Positions 36,626 to 45,446 of a stretch of DNA of 64,000 bases are shown in pieces (positions within the stretch are counted from its first letter, which is position 1; every line of letters starts with the position of its first letter). Source of the stretch: Magnetospirillum fulvum (GTDB lineage: Bacteria; Pseudomonadota; Alphaproteobacteria; Rhodospirillales; Magnetospirillaceae); the NCBI RefSeq assembly GCF_900108475.1, contig NZ_FNWO01000001.1, positions 243,557 to 307,556 of the forward strand, read 5' to 3'. The notes under the pieces were generated by a model. It saw only the letters and a program-made list of their open reading frames with translations, ran no database searches and was not told where the DNA came from. The translations under genes and the position numbers were made by a program.

Positions 36626-37951
36626 ATGAAATCCATATCCCCTCTCCCGACCATCACGATTCTGCCGCCTTCGAAATCCTTTCGATTATCGTTGATCTGC
36701 GCCGCTGGAGCAGCAGCGAGCCAATTGATCTTTCCGACTGCCGCGCGAGCCATTGAACCGTCCCTCACGGCGATAACGCCGTATCTGGAGAAGGTTCTGG
36801 CCGAACATCCCCGGTCGCATCAGGCCCGCAGCGATGTCGAACGGGCGCGGGCCGAAGCCGAGGTTCTGGCCCAGCCGCTCTACAACCCCGAACTGGGTTT
36901 CAGCGGCGAGCACAAACGAACCCCAGCGGGGACGGACAGCGGCACCGGAGAGACGACGTGGACCCGTGTCGTCGAAGTGTCCCTGACCACCGATTTCGGC
37001 GCCAAACAGCAGCGACGGAGCGAAATCGGCACCCAGGGGGTTGACGTCGCCAATGCCGGAGAGGCGGAAGCGCGTTTGGCCTTGGTGTCCGAAGCCCTGA
37101 CCCGCCTTGCCCGCTATCAGGGCGCCCAGGACAAGGAAGCCCTGGCCGCGCGGCAAGAAGCGGCCATGGCCAGTTTCGTGAGGTTGGCCGAACGGCAACG
37201 CAAGGCCGGTGACAGTTCGGCGGCGGACTTGTCGCTGGCACGGCTGGCCCTGGCGGAAACCGCCCGCCTCCGCGCCGACGCCCGGGTCGATCTGGCCCGT
37301 GCTCGCGAGGAAGTCCGTGGTCTTTGCGCCTGCGTTCCCGACGAGATCGCCCCATTGCCGCCGCAGCTTCCGATCGAAGACGCCGTGGTGGGAGAGGATA
37401 TCGATCGCGTCCTGGATCGCCACCCCATCCTTCGCGGCTTGCGCGCGCGGGTCGAGGTGGCGCGGTCGGAACTGCGGCTGTCGGAGGAAGAGCGAATTCC
37501 CGACCCGACCTTCCGGCTGGGCGGGGGGAGCGAGGGTGACGCGACTCTCGTCACCTTCGGCGTGTCGGTGCCGATTCCGGTGCTGAATTCCGGCTCGGCC
37601 AAAGTCCGGGCCTCGGGCCGCGGCCTGGTGACGGCGGAAGCGGCGGAGGCCACCGCCCGGCGCGAGATCGCAACGGAACTGGCGGCGGCCCGCGCCTCCT
37701 ATGTCGAGGCGCATCGTGGCTGGCGGATGTGGCGGGACCAGGCGATGGCTCCGATCGAGCAGCAGGCCGCCTTGATGGAGCGGATGTGGCTGGGCGGGGA
37801 AATCACCGCCACCGACTATTTCATCCAGATCCGTGAAACCGCCCGCGTTGCCCAGCAGGGGAGCGAGCTCAAGACTTCGGCCTGGACCTCTCTCGCCACT
37901 GTCCTCAAGGCGTCCAACGGCTTCGAGACCTTTATGGGACTTGCGCCATGA
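36626..37951 (+). CDS. czcC: RND efflux outer-membrane channel, CzcC/CusC type
   Basis: This 441-residue member of the TolC-like outer-membrane efflux family has a signal peptide ending near AARAIEPS and two long helical OEP repeats. It would connect the inner-membrane pump at 39124 to the outside. The ATG at 36626 is chosen because it directly precedes the signal sequence; an upstream extension would not be a plausible leader. Its stop overlaps the adaptor start (ATGA). Metal specificity (Co/Zn/Cd, Ni or Cu/Ag) cannot be read from it. Confidence 0.85.
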   Translation: MKSISPLPTITILPPSKSFRLSLICAAGAAASQLIFPTAARAIEPSLTAITPYLEKVLAEHPRSHQARSDVERARAEAEVLAQPLYNPELGFSGEHKRTPAGTDSGTGETTWTRVVEVSLTTDFGAKQQRRSEIGTQGVDVANAGEAEARLALVSEALTRLARYQGAQDKEALAARQEAAMASFVRLAERQRKAGDSSAADLSLARLALAETARLRADARVDLARAREEVRGLCACVPDEIAPLPPQLPIEDAVVGEDIDRVLDRHPILRGLRARVEVARSELRLSEEERIPDPTFRLGGGSEGDATLVTFGVSVPIPVLNSGSAKVRASGRGLVTAEAAEATARREIATELAAARASYVEAHRGWRMWRDQAMAPIEQQAALMERMWLGGEITATDYFIQIRETARVAQQGSELKTSAWTSLATVLKASNGFETFMGLAP

Positions 37952-39111
37952 AACATTTTTCCCACCGTGCAATGACCGCTGTGTTGGCCGTGTCCCTGAT
38001 CGGGACGGCCGTGACCATGGCGGGGGCGGCGCTGTCTCGCGATCCTGCTCCCGCGCCGAAGCAGGACACCGCCGCCCCCGTTGTCCCTGCGGCGGCGGCT
38101 CCGGCAGGGTTGGTGCTGTCACCCCAGCAGCGGGACGCCGCGGGGATCGTGATCGGGACGGTCGAGCGCAAATCCCTGTCCGGCGGGATGTCGTTTCCGG
38201 GCGAAGTCCAACCCAACCGCTATCGCTCCAGTCTCGTCTCCAGTCGCATTCCCGCCGTAATCCAGAACCGGCACGCGGTTCTGGGGCAGACGGTCCGACA
38301 GGGGCAGCCGCTTGCCACCCTATTCAGCGTCGAGGTCGCCGACGCCCAAGCCGGTTATGTGCTGGCCGAGCGCGAGTGGCGGCGGGTTCAGGATTTGGGA
38401 CGCGACATCGTCGCCGGAAAACGCTGGATCGAAGCCGAGGTCGGACGTCAGCAGGCCCGCGCCCGCCTTTTGACCTATGGCCTGTCCTCGGCACAGATCG
38501 AGGCCCTGGCCAGAGACGGCCACAACCGGACCCCCGGCATTTTCACTCTGACGGCTCCGCAAGCCGGGATCGTCACCTCGGATTCGTTTCGGATCGGGGA
38601 AATGGTCGAGGCGGGCAAACCGCTGTTCGAGGTCGCCGACACCGCGACGGTTTGGATCGAGGCCCGCGTCGATGCCGATCTGGCCGGAACGCTGGTCCCC
38701 GGCGCCTCGGCCTCAATCCGGCTTGCGTCGGGCCGGACCAAGGCCGTCGTCAAACAGATCCTGCCGTCCCTGGATGAGCGGACCCGGACGTTGGGGGTTC
38801 GCCTCGAAGCCGAGAACCCGACACGCGCGCTCAATCCCGGGCAGTTCGTCCAGGTCGATCTGGAGCCCGGGGAATCGTCGGCCGGACTCGTCGTGCCGAC
38901 CGATGCCGTGATCCGCAATGCCAATGGCGGCTGGGTGGTGTTCGTCGAGGATAAGGACGGCGGACTGGCTCCGGTCCCGGTGAGGGTGGTGCAGACCGCC
39001 AACGGTCAGTCGCAGGTGGAAGGGCTGACCACTGGGTCGCGAATCGTCACCAGCGGCGCGTTCTTTCTTCAGTCGGAACTCGACAAAAACGTCACCGGCT
39101 CTGCTCAGTAG
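37948..39111 (+). CDS. czcB: RND efflux periplasmic adaptor, CzcB/CusB type
   Basis: This 387-residue membrane-fusion protein has an N-terminal signal/anchor helix, a lipoyl-like/hairpin core (the segment RHAVLGQTVRQGQPLATLFSV is typical), a beta-barrel region and a C-terminal membrane-proximal domain. It bridges CzcC and CzcA in the periplasm. No N-terminal His-rich or C-terminal metal-binding extension is evident. It overlaps czcC by four bases and precedes czcA by 12 bases. Confidence 0.88.
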   Translation: MKHFSHRAMTAVLAVSLIGTAVTMAGAALSRDPAPAPKQDTAAPVVPAAAAPAGLVLSPQQRDAAGIVIGTVERKSLSGGMSFPGEVQPNRYRSSLVSSRIPAVIQNRHAVLGQTVRQGQPLATLFSVEVADAQAGYVLAEREWRRVQDLGRDIVAGKRWIEAEVGRQQARARLLTYGLSSAQIEALARDGHNRTPGIFTLTAPQAGIVTSDSFRIGEMVEAGKPLFEVADTATVWIEARVDADLAGTLVPGASASIRLASGRTKAVVKQILPSLDERTRTLGVRLEAENPTRALNPGQFVQVDLEPGESSAGLVVPTDAVIRNANGGWVVFVEDKDGGLAPVPVRVVQTANGQSQVEGLTTGSRIVTSGAFFLQSELDKNVTGSAQ

Positions 39112-39123
39112 AAGGCGTCAGAC

Positions 39124-42100
39124 ATGCTCAATCGACTGATCGACCTTGGCATCGTCAATCGCCAGATCGTGGTTCTTGGCCTGCTCGCCCTGATCGCGGC
39201 GGCTTCTGTCCTGCTCCCCAAGCTCAATCTCGACGCCTTCCCGGACGTCACCAACGTTCAGGTCGTGGTCAACACCGAAGCCAACGGGTTGGCCGCCGAG
39301 GAAGTCGAGCAACTGATCACCTACCCGATCGAAGCGGTGATGTACGCCGCCCCGAACGTCGAAGAGGTCCGTTCGATTTCCCGAACCGGCCTGTCGGTGG
39401 TGACAGTGGTATTCAAGGAGGGAACCGACCTCTATTTCGCCCGCCAGATGGTGTTCGAACGGCTGCAAACGGCCAAGAGCCAGATTCCGAGCGGGGCCGG
39501 ATTGCCCCAGATCGGCCCCAACACCTCGGGGATCGGTCAGGTGTTTCAATATGTGCTGCGGACCAAAGACCCCCAGCACTTCGACGCGATGGCCCTGCGC
39601 GGGCTGAACGACTGGGTCGTCAAGCTTCTGCTGATGCCGGTGGACGGGGTGACCCAGGTGCTCTCGTTCGGCGGCGAAGTGCGGCAGTATCAGGTCCGGG
39701 TCGATCCGAGCAAATTATTGTCCTATGGCGTGCGGATCGACGATATCCGCGATGCGATCGAGGCCAGCAACCGCAATGCCGGAGGGCTGTTTCTCGACCA
39801 GGGCGCCGAGCAATTGGTGATCCGTGGCATCGGCATGATGCGCAGCGGCAATCAGGGGCTCGACGATATCGCCAACGTGCCGATCAAGGAGGACAAAGGC
39901 GTCGTCGTGCGGGTGCGCGATGTCGCCCGGGTTCTTTTCGGAGGCGAGGTCCGCCAGGGCGCGGTGACGATGACCGTGCGCGAGCCAAACGGGACGATGA
40001 CGCCGATGGGAGAAGTGGTCAGCGGTATCGTGCTGAAGCGCGTCGGAGCCAACACCAAGGCGACAATCGACGGCATCAAGGAACGCCTGCCCCTGATCCA
40101 GAAAGCGTTGCCTGCGGGCGTGACGCTCGATCCGATCTATGACCAGTCCGATCTGGTGGACAAGGCCGTCGCCACTGTGGTCAAGGCGATGCTGGAGACC
40201 TTTGTCCTGGTGATCGTGGTTCTGATCCTGTTTCTGATGAATCTGCGCGCTGCGTTGCTGGTCCTGCTCAGTGTGCCGATCTCGGCGGGTCTGGCGTTGA
40301 TGGCGATGTCCTATCTCGACATTTCCGCCAACCTGATGTCGCTGGGAGGGCTGACCATCGCGATCGGCATGATGGTCGATGGCTCGGTGGTGATGATGGA
40401 GAACATCTTCGTTCACATCACCCAGCCCCGCCCGCCGTCGCTGGCGGGAGGTCCGGGCGGGTCCAGCGGACTCACGTTGCGGATTCAGCAGGCCGCCCGC
40501 GAGGTCAGCCGTCCGGTGTTCTTTGCCGTCATCATCATCATCGTGGTGTTCACCCCGCTGTTCAGCCTGGAAGGAGTCGAAGGCAAGCTGTTCCAGCCGA
40601 TGGCGGTCAGCATTGTTCTGGCGATGGCGGCGTCCCTTCTCGTCGCCCTGGTGGTGATCCCGGCGCTGGCGACTTACTTGCTGGGGGCCGGGGTACACCA
40701 CAAGGACAGCTATATCTTCCCGCCGATCGAACGGCTTTACGGCAAGGTTCTTCCCGCCGCGTTGCGCCACCCGCGCAAGGTCGTGCTGGGCGCGCTGGGA
40801 TTTTTTGTCGTGTCGCTGGCAACACTTCCCCTCATCGGCACCGAGTTCATGCCGGAATTAGAGGAAGGTACCCTCAACATCCGCGTCACGCTTCCCGCCG
40901 CGTCCAGTCTCGACACTGCTCTCGGGGTGGCGACCAAGCTGGAGGCGCGGCTTCAGGCCTTCCCGGAAGTGACCTACGCGTCGAGCCGGATCGGCCGGGC
41001 CGAACTGGGAGGCGATCCCGAACCGGTCAGCAACATCGAGATTCTCGTCGGCTTGACGCCGGTCGCCGACTGGACCACCGCGTCCAACCGCAAGGCGCTT
41101 CAGGCGCAGATGGAAAAATCGATGTCGGTGATGCCCGGCCTGCAATTGTCGTTCTCCCAGCCGATCGCCTCGCGGGTCGATGAATTGATGTCCGGCGTCA
41201 AAGCCCAATTGGCGATCAAACTGTTCGGACCCGGCCTCGACGTTTTGGCGGCCAAGGGGCAGGAGATCGAGTCGCTGGTCAAACGCATCCCCGGCACCCG
41301 CGACGTCGCGATGGAAAAGATCGCGGGTGAGGCCCAATTGACCATCACCCCGAACCGCGAGGCCCTCGCCCGCTATGGCATTCCGGTCGGTCAGGTAATG
41401 GCCTTGGTGTCGGAAGCAATCGGCGGGGTCGGAGCCGGACAGATCATTCGCGGCAACGAGCGCTATGACATTTATCTGCGCCTCGATCACCGCTTCATCG
41501 CCACCCCGGAAGCCATTCGCGATCTGGTGATCCAGGCTGGCAACGGAGCCTGGGTCAAACTGGGCGACGTCGCCCAAGTCGTCATCGACAGCGGCCCGCC
41601 CCAGATCCGCCGCGACGACGTTCAGCGCCGCATCGTGATCGAGGCCAACGTCGAAGGCCGCGACATGGGCGGTCTGGTCGCCGAATTGCGTCAGGCGATC
41701 GAAACCCAGGTCACGCTGCCGCCCGGTTACACCGTCGTCTATGGCGGGCAGTACCAGAACCAGGAACGGGCTCAGGGGCGGCTGATGATCGTCGTGCCGC
41801 TGTCCTTGGCGATGATCTTCCTGCTGCTCTATTTCGCCTTCCACTCGGTCGGTCAGGCGGCGTTGATCATGCTGAACGTCCCTCTGGCGATGATCGGCGG
41901 CATCTTCGCCCTTCTGCTCAGTGGACAATATCTCTCGGTGCCGGGGTCGATCGGCTTCATCGCCCTGTTCGGCGTCGCCGTCCTGAACGGCGTGGTGATG
42001 GTCAATGCAATCAACCAGAACATTCTGGGAGGAATGCCGATCAGCCATTCGATCACCCACGGCGCGTTCTCTCGCCTCCGTCCGGTGCTGATGACGGCCT

Positions 42101-42300
42101 TTATCGCCGCGCTTGGGCTTATTCCGATGCTGATGTCGAACGGCGTCGGGTCGGAGGTGCAACGACCTCTGGCAACCGTGGTGGTGGGCGGTTTGGTCTC
42201 CTCGACCTTGCTGACCCTGGTGATCCTGCCGGTGCTCTACCGGATGTTCTCGGCGGGACTCATCCGGGAATGGCTGGTCACCCATCAGACCCGGACCTGA
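39124..42300 (+). CDS. czcA: Heavy-metal efflux RND pump, CzcA/CusA family
   Basis: This 1058-residue inner-membrane proton antiporter has the RND duplicated architecture: twelve helices and two large periplasmic loops. The helix-4 motif reads GLTIAIGMMVDGSVVMMEN. The second Asp and Glu of the heavy-metal family are present, but the first Asp of the CzcA signature is replaced by Thr-Ile-Ala. That is nearer to the CusA (Cu/Ag) pattern. Full length and in operon with its adaptor and channel. A long hairpin follows. The substrate is unresolved, and the cupredoxin-like lipoprotein downstream favours copper or silver. Confidence 0.9.
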   Translation: MLNRLIDLGIVNRQIVVLGLLALIAAASVLLPKLNLDAFPDVTNVQVVVNTEANGLAAEEVEQLITYPIEAVMYAAPNVEEVRSISRTGLSVVTVVFKEGTDLYFARQMVFERLQTAKSQIPSGAGLPQIGPNTSGIGQVFQYVLRTKDPQHFDAMALRGLNDWVVKLLLMPVDGVTQVLSFGGEVRQYQVRVDPSKLLSYGVRIDDIRDAIEASNRNAGGLFLDQGAEQLVIRGIGMMRSGNQGLDDIANVPIKEDKGVVVRVRDVARVLFGGEVRQGAVTMTVREPNGTMTPMGEVVSGIVLKRVGANTKATIDGIKERLPLIQKALPAGVTLDPIYDQSDLVDKAVATVVKAMLETFVLVIVVLILFLMNLRAALLVLLSVPISAGLALMAMSYLDISANLMSLGGLTIAIGMMVDGSVVMMENIFVHITQPRPPSLAGGPGGSSGLTLRIQQAAREVSRPVFFAVIIIIVVFTPLFSLEGVEGKLFQPMAVSIVLAMAASLLVALVVIPALATYLLGAGVHHKDSYIFPPIERLYGKVLPAALRHPRKVVLGALGFFVVSLATLPLIGTEFMPELEEGTLNIRVTLPAASSLDTALGVATKLEARLQAFPEVTYASSRIGRAELGGDPEPVSNIEILVGLTPVADWTTASNRKALQAQMEKSMSVMPGLQLSFSQPIASRVDELMSGVKAQLAIKLFGPGLDVLAAKGQEIESLVKRIPGTRDVAMEKIAGEAQLTITPNREALARYGIPVGQVMALVSEAIGGVGAGQIIRGNERYDIYLRLDHRFIATPEAIRDLVIQAGNGAWVKLGDVAQVVIDSGPPQIRRDDVQRRIVIEANVEGRDMGGLVAELRQAIETQVTLPPGYTVVYGGQYQNQERAQGRLMIVVPLSLAMIFLLLYFAFHSVGQAALIMLNVPLAMIGGIFALLLSGQYLSVPGSIGFIALFGVAVLNGVVMVNAINQNILGGMPISHSITHGAFSRLRPVLMTAFIAALGLIPMLMSNGVGSEVQRPLATVVVGGLVSSTLLTLVILPVLYRMFSAGLIREWLVTHQTRT

Positions 42301-42301
42301 G

Positions 42302-42367
42302 CCCCTCCTGTCAGCTCGCGAGAATGAACCGAAGATGAACAACAAGATCATCTTCGGTTCAGAGGGG
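42302..42367. terminator. Large double-arm hairpin after czcA
   Basis: Perfect 14-base arms TGAACCGAAGATGA (42325-42338) and the complement (42348-42361) enclose a nine-base loop. An outer CCCCTC/GAGGGG pair (42302-42307, 42362-42367) continues the helix. A T-run comes about 10 bases later. It probably terminates the efflux operon; an operator for the next gene is the alternative. Confidence 0.6.
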
Positions 42368-42439
42368 TGATGCTATTTTTTCATTAATGAAAACAACGCA
42401 CCCCCTTCACAGGGGATAAGACTTAAGGCAAATGACGAC

Positions 42440-42817
42440 ATGAGAAAGATCGCTTCTATAATTTTTGCAGTGGCATCTATCGGCGTCGCCGGATGCAGTG
42501 ATCGGATGATTCGCTCCGTCGTTATTAACGACGACCATATGCACCCTCACGAGATCACGGTTCCGGCCAACACGCCGTTTCACTTGACCGCAGCGGCGAT
42601 CGGTCCGACCGCGACAAGCATCTCCAGCCCGCAGATCGGACTGCCCTCGCTCGACGTGCCTGCGACCTGGGTCACCACCATCTCGCCGCGGGGCACCTCT
42701 CTCCCCGGCGATCTGAGAAAGGCACGGACCGACGTCGGTCCGCTGGAGGCCGGGATCTATCAGATCACCTGTGATTGCGGCGGACGGAACCAAACGATCA
42801 AGCTGATCGTCGAGTGA
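42440..42817 (+). CDS. Cupredoxin-like lipoprotein
   Basis: This 125-residue exported protein has a lipobox near VASIGVAGC (lipidation Cys about residue 19). The mature part resembles a small cupredoxin-fold protein (DDHMHPHEITVPANTPFHLT and a C-terminal ITCDCGG). His, Met and Cys residues suggest copper or iron handling in the periplasm. Proximity to the RND efflux operon supports a metal role. It has its own promoter region after the czcA hairpin. Confidence 0.65.
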   Translation: MRKIASIIFAVASIGVAGCSDRMIRSVVINDDHMHPHEITVPANTPFHLTAAAIGPTATSISSPQIGLPSLDVPATWVTTISPRGTSLPGDLRKARTDVGPLEAGIYQITCDCGGRNQTIKLIVE

Positions 42818-42835
42818 TCGCGGCAAAAGAAACGA

Positions 42836-43609
42836 TCATGTCCCAGTGCCGCCGCGCCGGGCCAGCCGGGTCATCTCCTGCTCCCAGGCGCGGTACTGGC
42901 CGGTAAAACCGGCGAGTCCAGGATCGGACCCGGTGCGGGCGGCAAAGTCAGCCAGCACCGGGACCTGGAGCGCAGCGATTTCGGCGCGATCGACCGAGTC
43001 CAGTCGTCGCAACAGAGTGGAAAACCCGACCAGAAGCTCACCACCGACGGGCTTGGCCGCCGCCGCCGTCAGTTTCTCCACCACCCCCGGCACCGTCGCA
43101 ACCAGGGCACCGGCATAGGCACGCAGGATCGGAGCCTGATCGCGCATCGCCCGTGCTTCGATTTCGAAGTCGTCGCGGGCAACGATTGCTCCATCGCGAT
43201 AGACTACTGGAGCGGTGGCCGAGACATCGCAGGCCCAGCCCGAACGCGGGATCAGCAGCGCCGACTGATCGCGCTCATCCCGGGCGGCAAAGAACGGCAT
43301 CGTCCGACAGCGGACTGGTTTGTCGCGGTGAATGGCGCACAGCCCGTCGGCGGCCAGTTCGGGACAGGCCAGTGTCGGCGGCAGATAGGATACCGGGCTG
43401 ATCCGCACCGCGATCTGACGCCGGTTGGGCAAGCGGACCGCGCTGCCCAGTCGGAGGGTCAGGTCGAACGATTTATGCCCCGGCCGCACGGGCGTCAGCA
43501 TCACCCCCAGCGGAAAGCGCCCGGCATGGGCAAGCGCATCGTCCAGCGTCAGCGGCAACAGGCCGTAACAGCATTTCCCGCAGGCGGTACAGGCGAACCG
43601 GCGCTCCAT
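42836..43609 (-). CDS. YkgJ-family cysteine-cluster protein
   Basis: This 257-residue cytosolic protein starts with the zinc or iron-binding signature ACTACGKCCYG. Further Cys appear in CPELAADGLCAIHRDKPVRCRTMPF, the usual family arrangement. Its function is unknown. The second half is helical and not conserved to my recognition. It lies seven bases downstream of the YchJ-family gene and is probably cotranscribed with it. Confidence 0.85.
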   Translation of the reverse strand: MERRFACTACGKCCYGLLPLTLDDALAHAGRFPLGVMLTPVRPGHKSFDLTLRLGSAVRLPNRRQIAVRISPVSYLPPTLACPELAADGLCAIHRDKPVRCRTMPFFAARDERDQSALLIPRSGWACDVSATAPVVYRDGAIVARDDFEIEARAMRDQAPILRAYAGALVATVPGVVEKLTAAAAKPVGGELLVGFSTLLRRLDSVDRAEIAALQVPVLADFAARTGSDPGLAGFTGQYRAWEQEMTRLARRGGTGT

Positions 43610-43616
43610 CCTCGCC

Positions 43617-44102
43617 TCAGCCGCCGCAGCAGACTTTGAACTTCTTCCCTGATCCGCACGTACACGGCTCGTTACGCCCGACCTTGGTCACCGTTCGCGG
43701 CGCGGTCTTGGGACTGACCGTGCCATCGACATAGACCCACTCGCCATCCCGACGCCGGAACGTCGCCAGTTCATGATGCAGGTGGGGCTGTCCCCGCATT
43801 TTGAAGCGGGCGATGTACTCCAGCGTCCCTTCCGTGTCGGCTTCGCCGCCGCCAGTCGCAACACGAACCTCCAGTCCGACCGCGACCGCCTCCTGGGCGG
43901 ACTCGCCGACCTCGTCGCGGTCGAATTCGGCCCGCTTTTCCGGAGCCAGGGTGCGGTCGAGATACCCGAGATCACCCCGAATAAAAGCGGTATAGCGCGC
44001 CCGCATCAACGCCTCGGCGGTGGGGGCCGACCGCTCGCCCGCGATCAGCGGACCGCAACAGCAGTCAAACGACTGACCCGAACCGCATTGACACATCGAC
44101 AT
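43617..44102 (-). CDS. YchJ-family protein with two SEC-C zinc motifs
   Basis: This 161-residue protein has an SEC-C motif at each end: CQCGSGQSFDCCCG at the start and CTCGSGKKFKVCCGG at the end. Between them is the YchJ core (ALMRARYTAFIRGDLGYLDRT). The SEC-C motif binds zinc in SecA-related proteins. Function unknown. The ATG at 44102 places the first Cys motif at the very N-terminus as in homologues. Confidence 0.88.
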   Translation of the reverse strand: MSMCQCGSGQSFDCCCGPLIAGERSAPTAEALMRARYTAFIRGDLGYLDRTLAPEKRAEFDRDEVGESAQEAVAVGLEVRVATGGGEADTEGTLEYIARFKMRGQPHLHHELATFRRRDGEWVYVDGTVSPKTAPRTVTKVGRNEPCTCGSGKKFKVCCGG

Positions 44103-44266
44103 GATCCCGGGTCTCCCTCGCGCGGACAATAGGCGTTGCGGCCCAGATGTCGGACCGGCGGGTACTCTCGCGTCTCGAAGATTAACCGGACATGAACCCG
44201 CGCGTCACCATTGGTTCAAGACAGGGGAGATAGGATGGATTTTGCCCCTTTCTTGCCGGAGGATTC

Positions 44267-45070
44267 ATGCCTCGACGTCTGACCGCAGCGGCGGCACTGC
44301 CGCTTGCCCTTCTTTTCATTGCCGCTCTCGCCGCCCCCCAATCGGCCGACAGCGCCCCGGTCTTCCGCGATTGCCGCGATTGTCCCGAAATGGTCGAGAT
44401 TCCGGCGGGGCGATTCCAGATGGGCAGTCCCGCTACCGATCCGGCCCGCGAGCCCGGCGAGGAGCCGCGCCATCCGGTTACCATTGCCAAGCCGTTCGCG
44501 CTGGCGATTTACCCGGTGACCCAGGCGGACTGGACGGCGGTGATGGGGACCAACCCCAGCCACTTTCGCGGCCAGTCCTTTCCGGTCGAGAGCATCAGTT
44601 GGGCCGAGGCCCAAACCTATATCCGTCGTCTGAACGAGAAGACCGGGCAATCCTATCGCCTGCCGACCGAGGCGGAATGGGAATATGCGGCGCGGGCCGG
44701 AACCGACACCCGCTATACCTGGGGCGACGACATCGGACAGGGGAAAGCCAATTGCGACGGATGCGGCAGTTCTTGGGGCGGCCGCTCGACTGCGCCGGTG
44801 GGATCCTTCCCCCCCAATCCGTTCGGGCTGTACGACATGTCCGGCAATGTCTGGCAATGGACCGAGGATTGCTGGTCGCCGACCTATCGCGGCGCACCAT
44901 CGGATGGCCGGGCCAGGGTGGATCGGGCCGCCTGTCCCCGCGTGCTGCGCGGCGGATCGTGGGGCAACAGCCCGGTGCATCTCCGCTCGGCCAAACGGAT
45001 GTGGTTCGCCCAGGATTTCCGTTTCATCAATCTGGGGTTCCGCCTCGCCCGCGACTCAGCTCATCCATAG
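44267..45070 (+). CDS. Secreted formylglycine-generating-enzyme-fold protein (SUMF1 domain)
   Basis: This 267-residue protein has a signal peptide (about residues 1-30) and one FGE-sulfatase/SUMF1 domain: MVEIPAGRFQMGSP, YPVTQADWTAVMG, RLPTEAEWEYAARAG, GLYDMSGNVWQWTEDCW and VLRGGSWGNSP. The catalytic Cys pair of true FGE is not seen near the RGGSW loop, so sulfatase activation is unlikely; C-type-lectin-like binding is more probable. Its fold is shared with the operon gene at 56531, which is 11 kb away. It stands alone between YchJ and an IS3 remnant. Confidence 0.85.
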   Translation: MPRRLTAAAALPLALLFIAALAAPQSADSAPVFRDCRDCPEMVEIPAGRFQMGSPATDPAREPGEEPRHPVTIAKPFALAIYPVTQADWTAVMGTNPSHFRGQSFPVESISWAEAQTYIRRLNEKTGQSYRLPTEAEWEYAARAGTDTRYTWGDDIGQGKANCDGCGSSWGGRSTAPVGSFPPNPFGLYDMSGNVWQWTEDCWSPTYRGAPSDGRARVDRAACPRVLRGGSWGNSPVHLRSAKRMWFAQDFRFINLGFRLARDSAHP

Positions 45071-45079
45071 GGAGAAGTG

Positions 45080-45340
45080 GCCCCGGAAATTCGGACAGCA
45101 TGTTAAGCTATCGCCCATTGCGAGCAATGACCTTGAGCAATGGGTAAGGTGACGAGGAAGCTCTACAGCGCGGATTTCAAGGCCAAGGTGGCGTTGGAGG
45201 CGATCAAGGGCGATCTGACGCTGGCGGAGTTAGCTGCCAAGCACGGCATCCACCAGACGATAATCGCGACATGGAAGTGCCAAGCCATCGAGGGGATGGC
45301 GGCGACGTTCTCGAGCAAGTCCGAAGCCGCCCGACCCTCC
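45080..45340 (+). mobile_element. Truncated IS3-family element: left end plus orfA 5' part
   Basis: The sequence GTGGCCCCGGAAATTCGG at 45079 resembles an IS3-type terminal repeat. An orfA frame begins at 45140 (MGKVTRKLYSADFKAKVALE, then LAELAAKHGIHQTIIATWK), with the HTH_8-type transposase fold, and loses similarity after about residue 65. No orfB is present. The element is cut shortly before the ABC gene's 3' end. Confidence 0.75.
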
Positions 45341-45446
45341 GTCATTCCTTTCGCCTGTGCCGGCAACCGCTCTCCCTTGCCTTATTCTCCAATCCGATCA
45401 TCGCTGATCGCACTGGGGAGAGCAGCACCCCGCACTACCGCATGTA

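Noticed and set aside
45340..45446. IS3 orfA continuing to 45595
   Set aside because: Similarity to orfA is lost after about residue 65, and the remaining frame runs antisense to the ABC gene.
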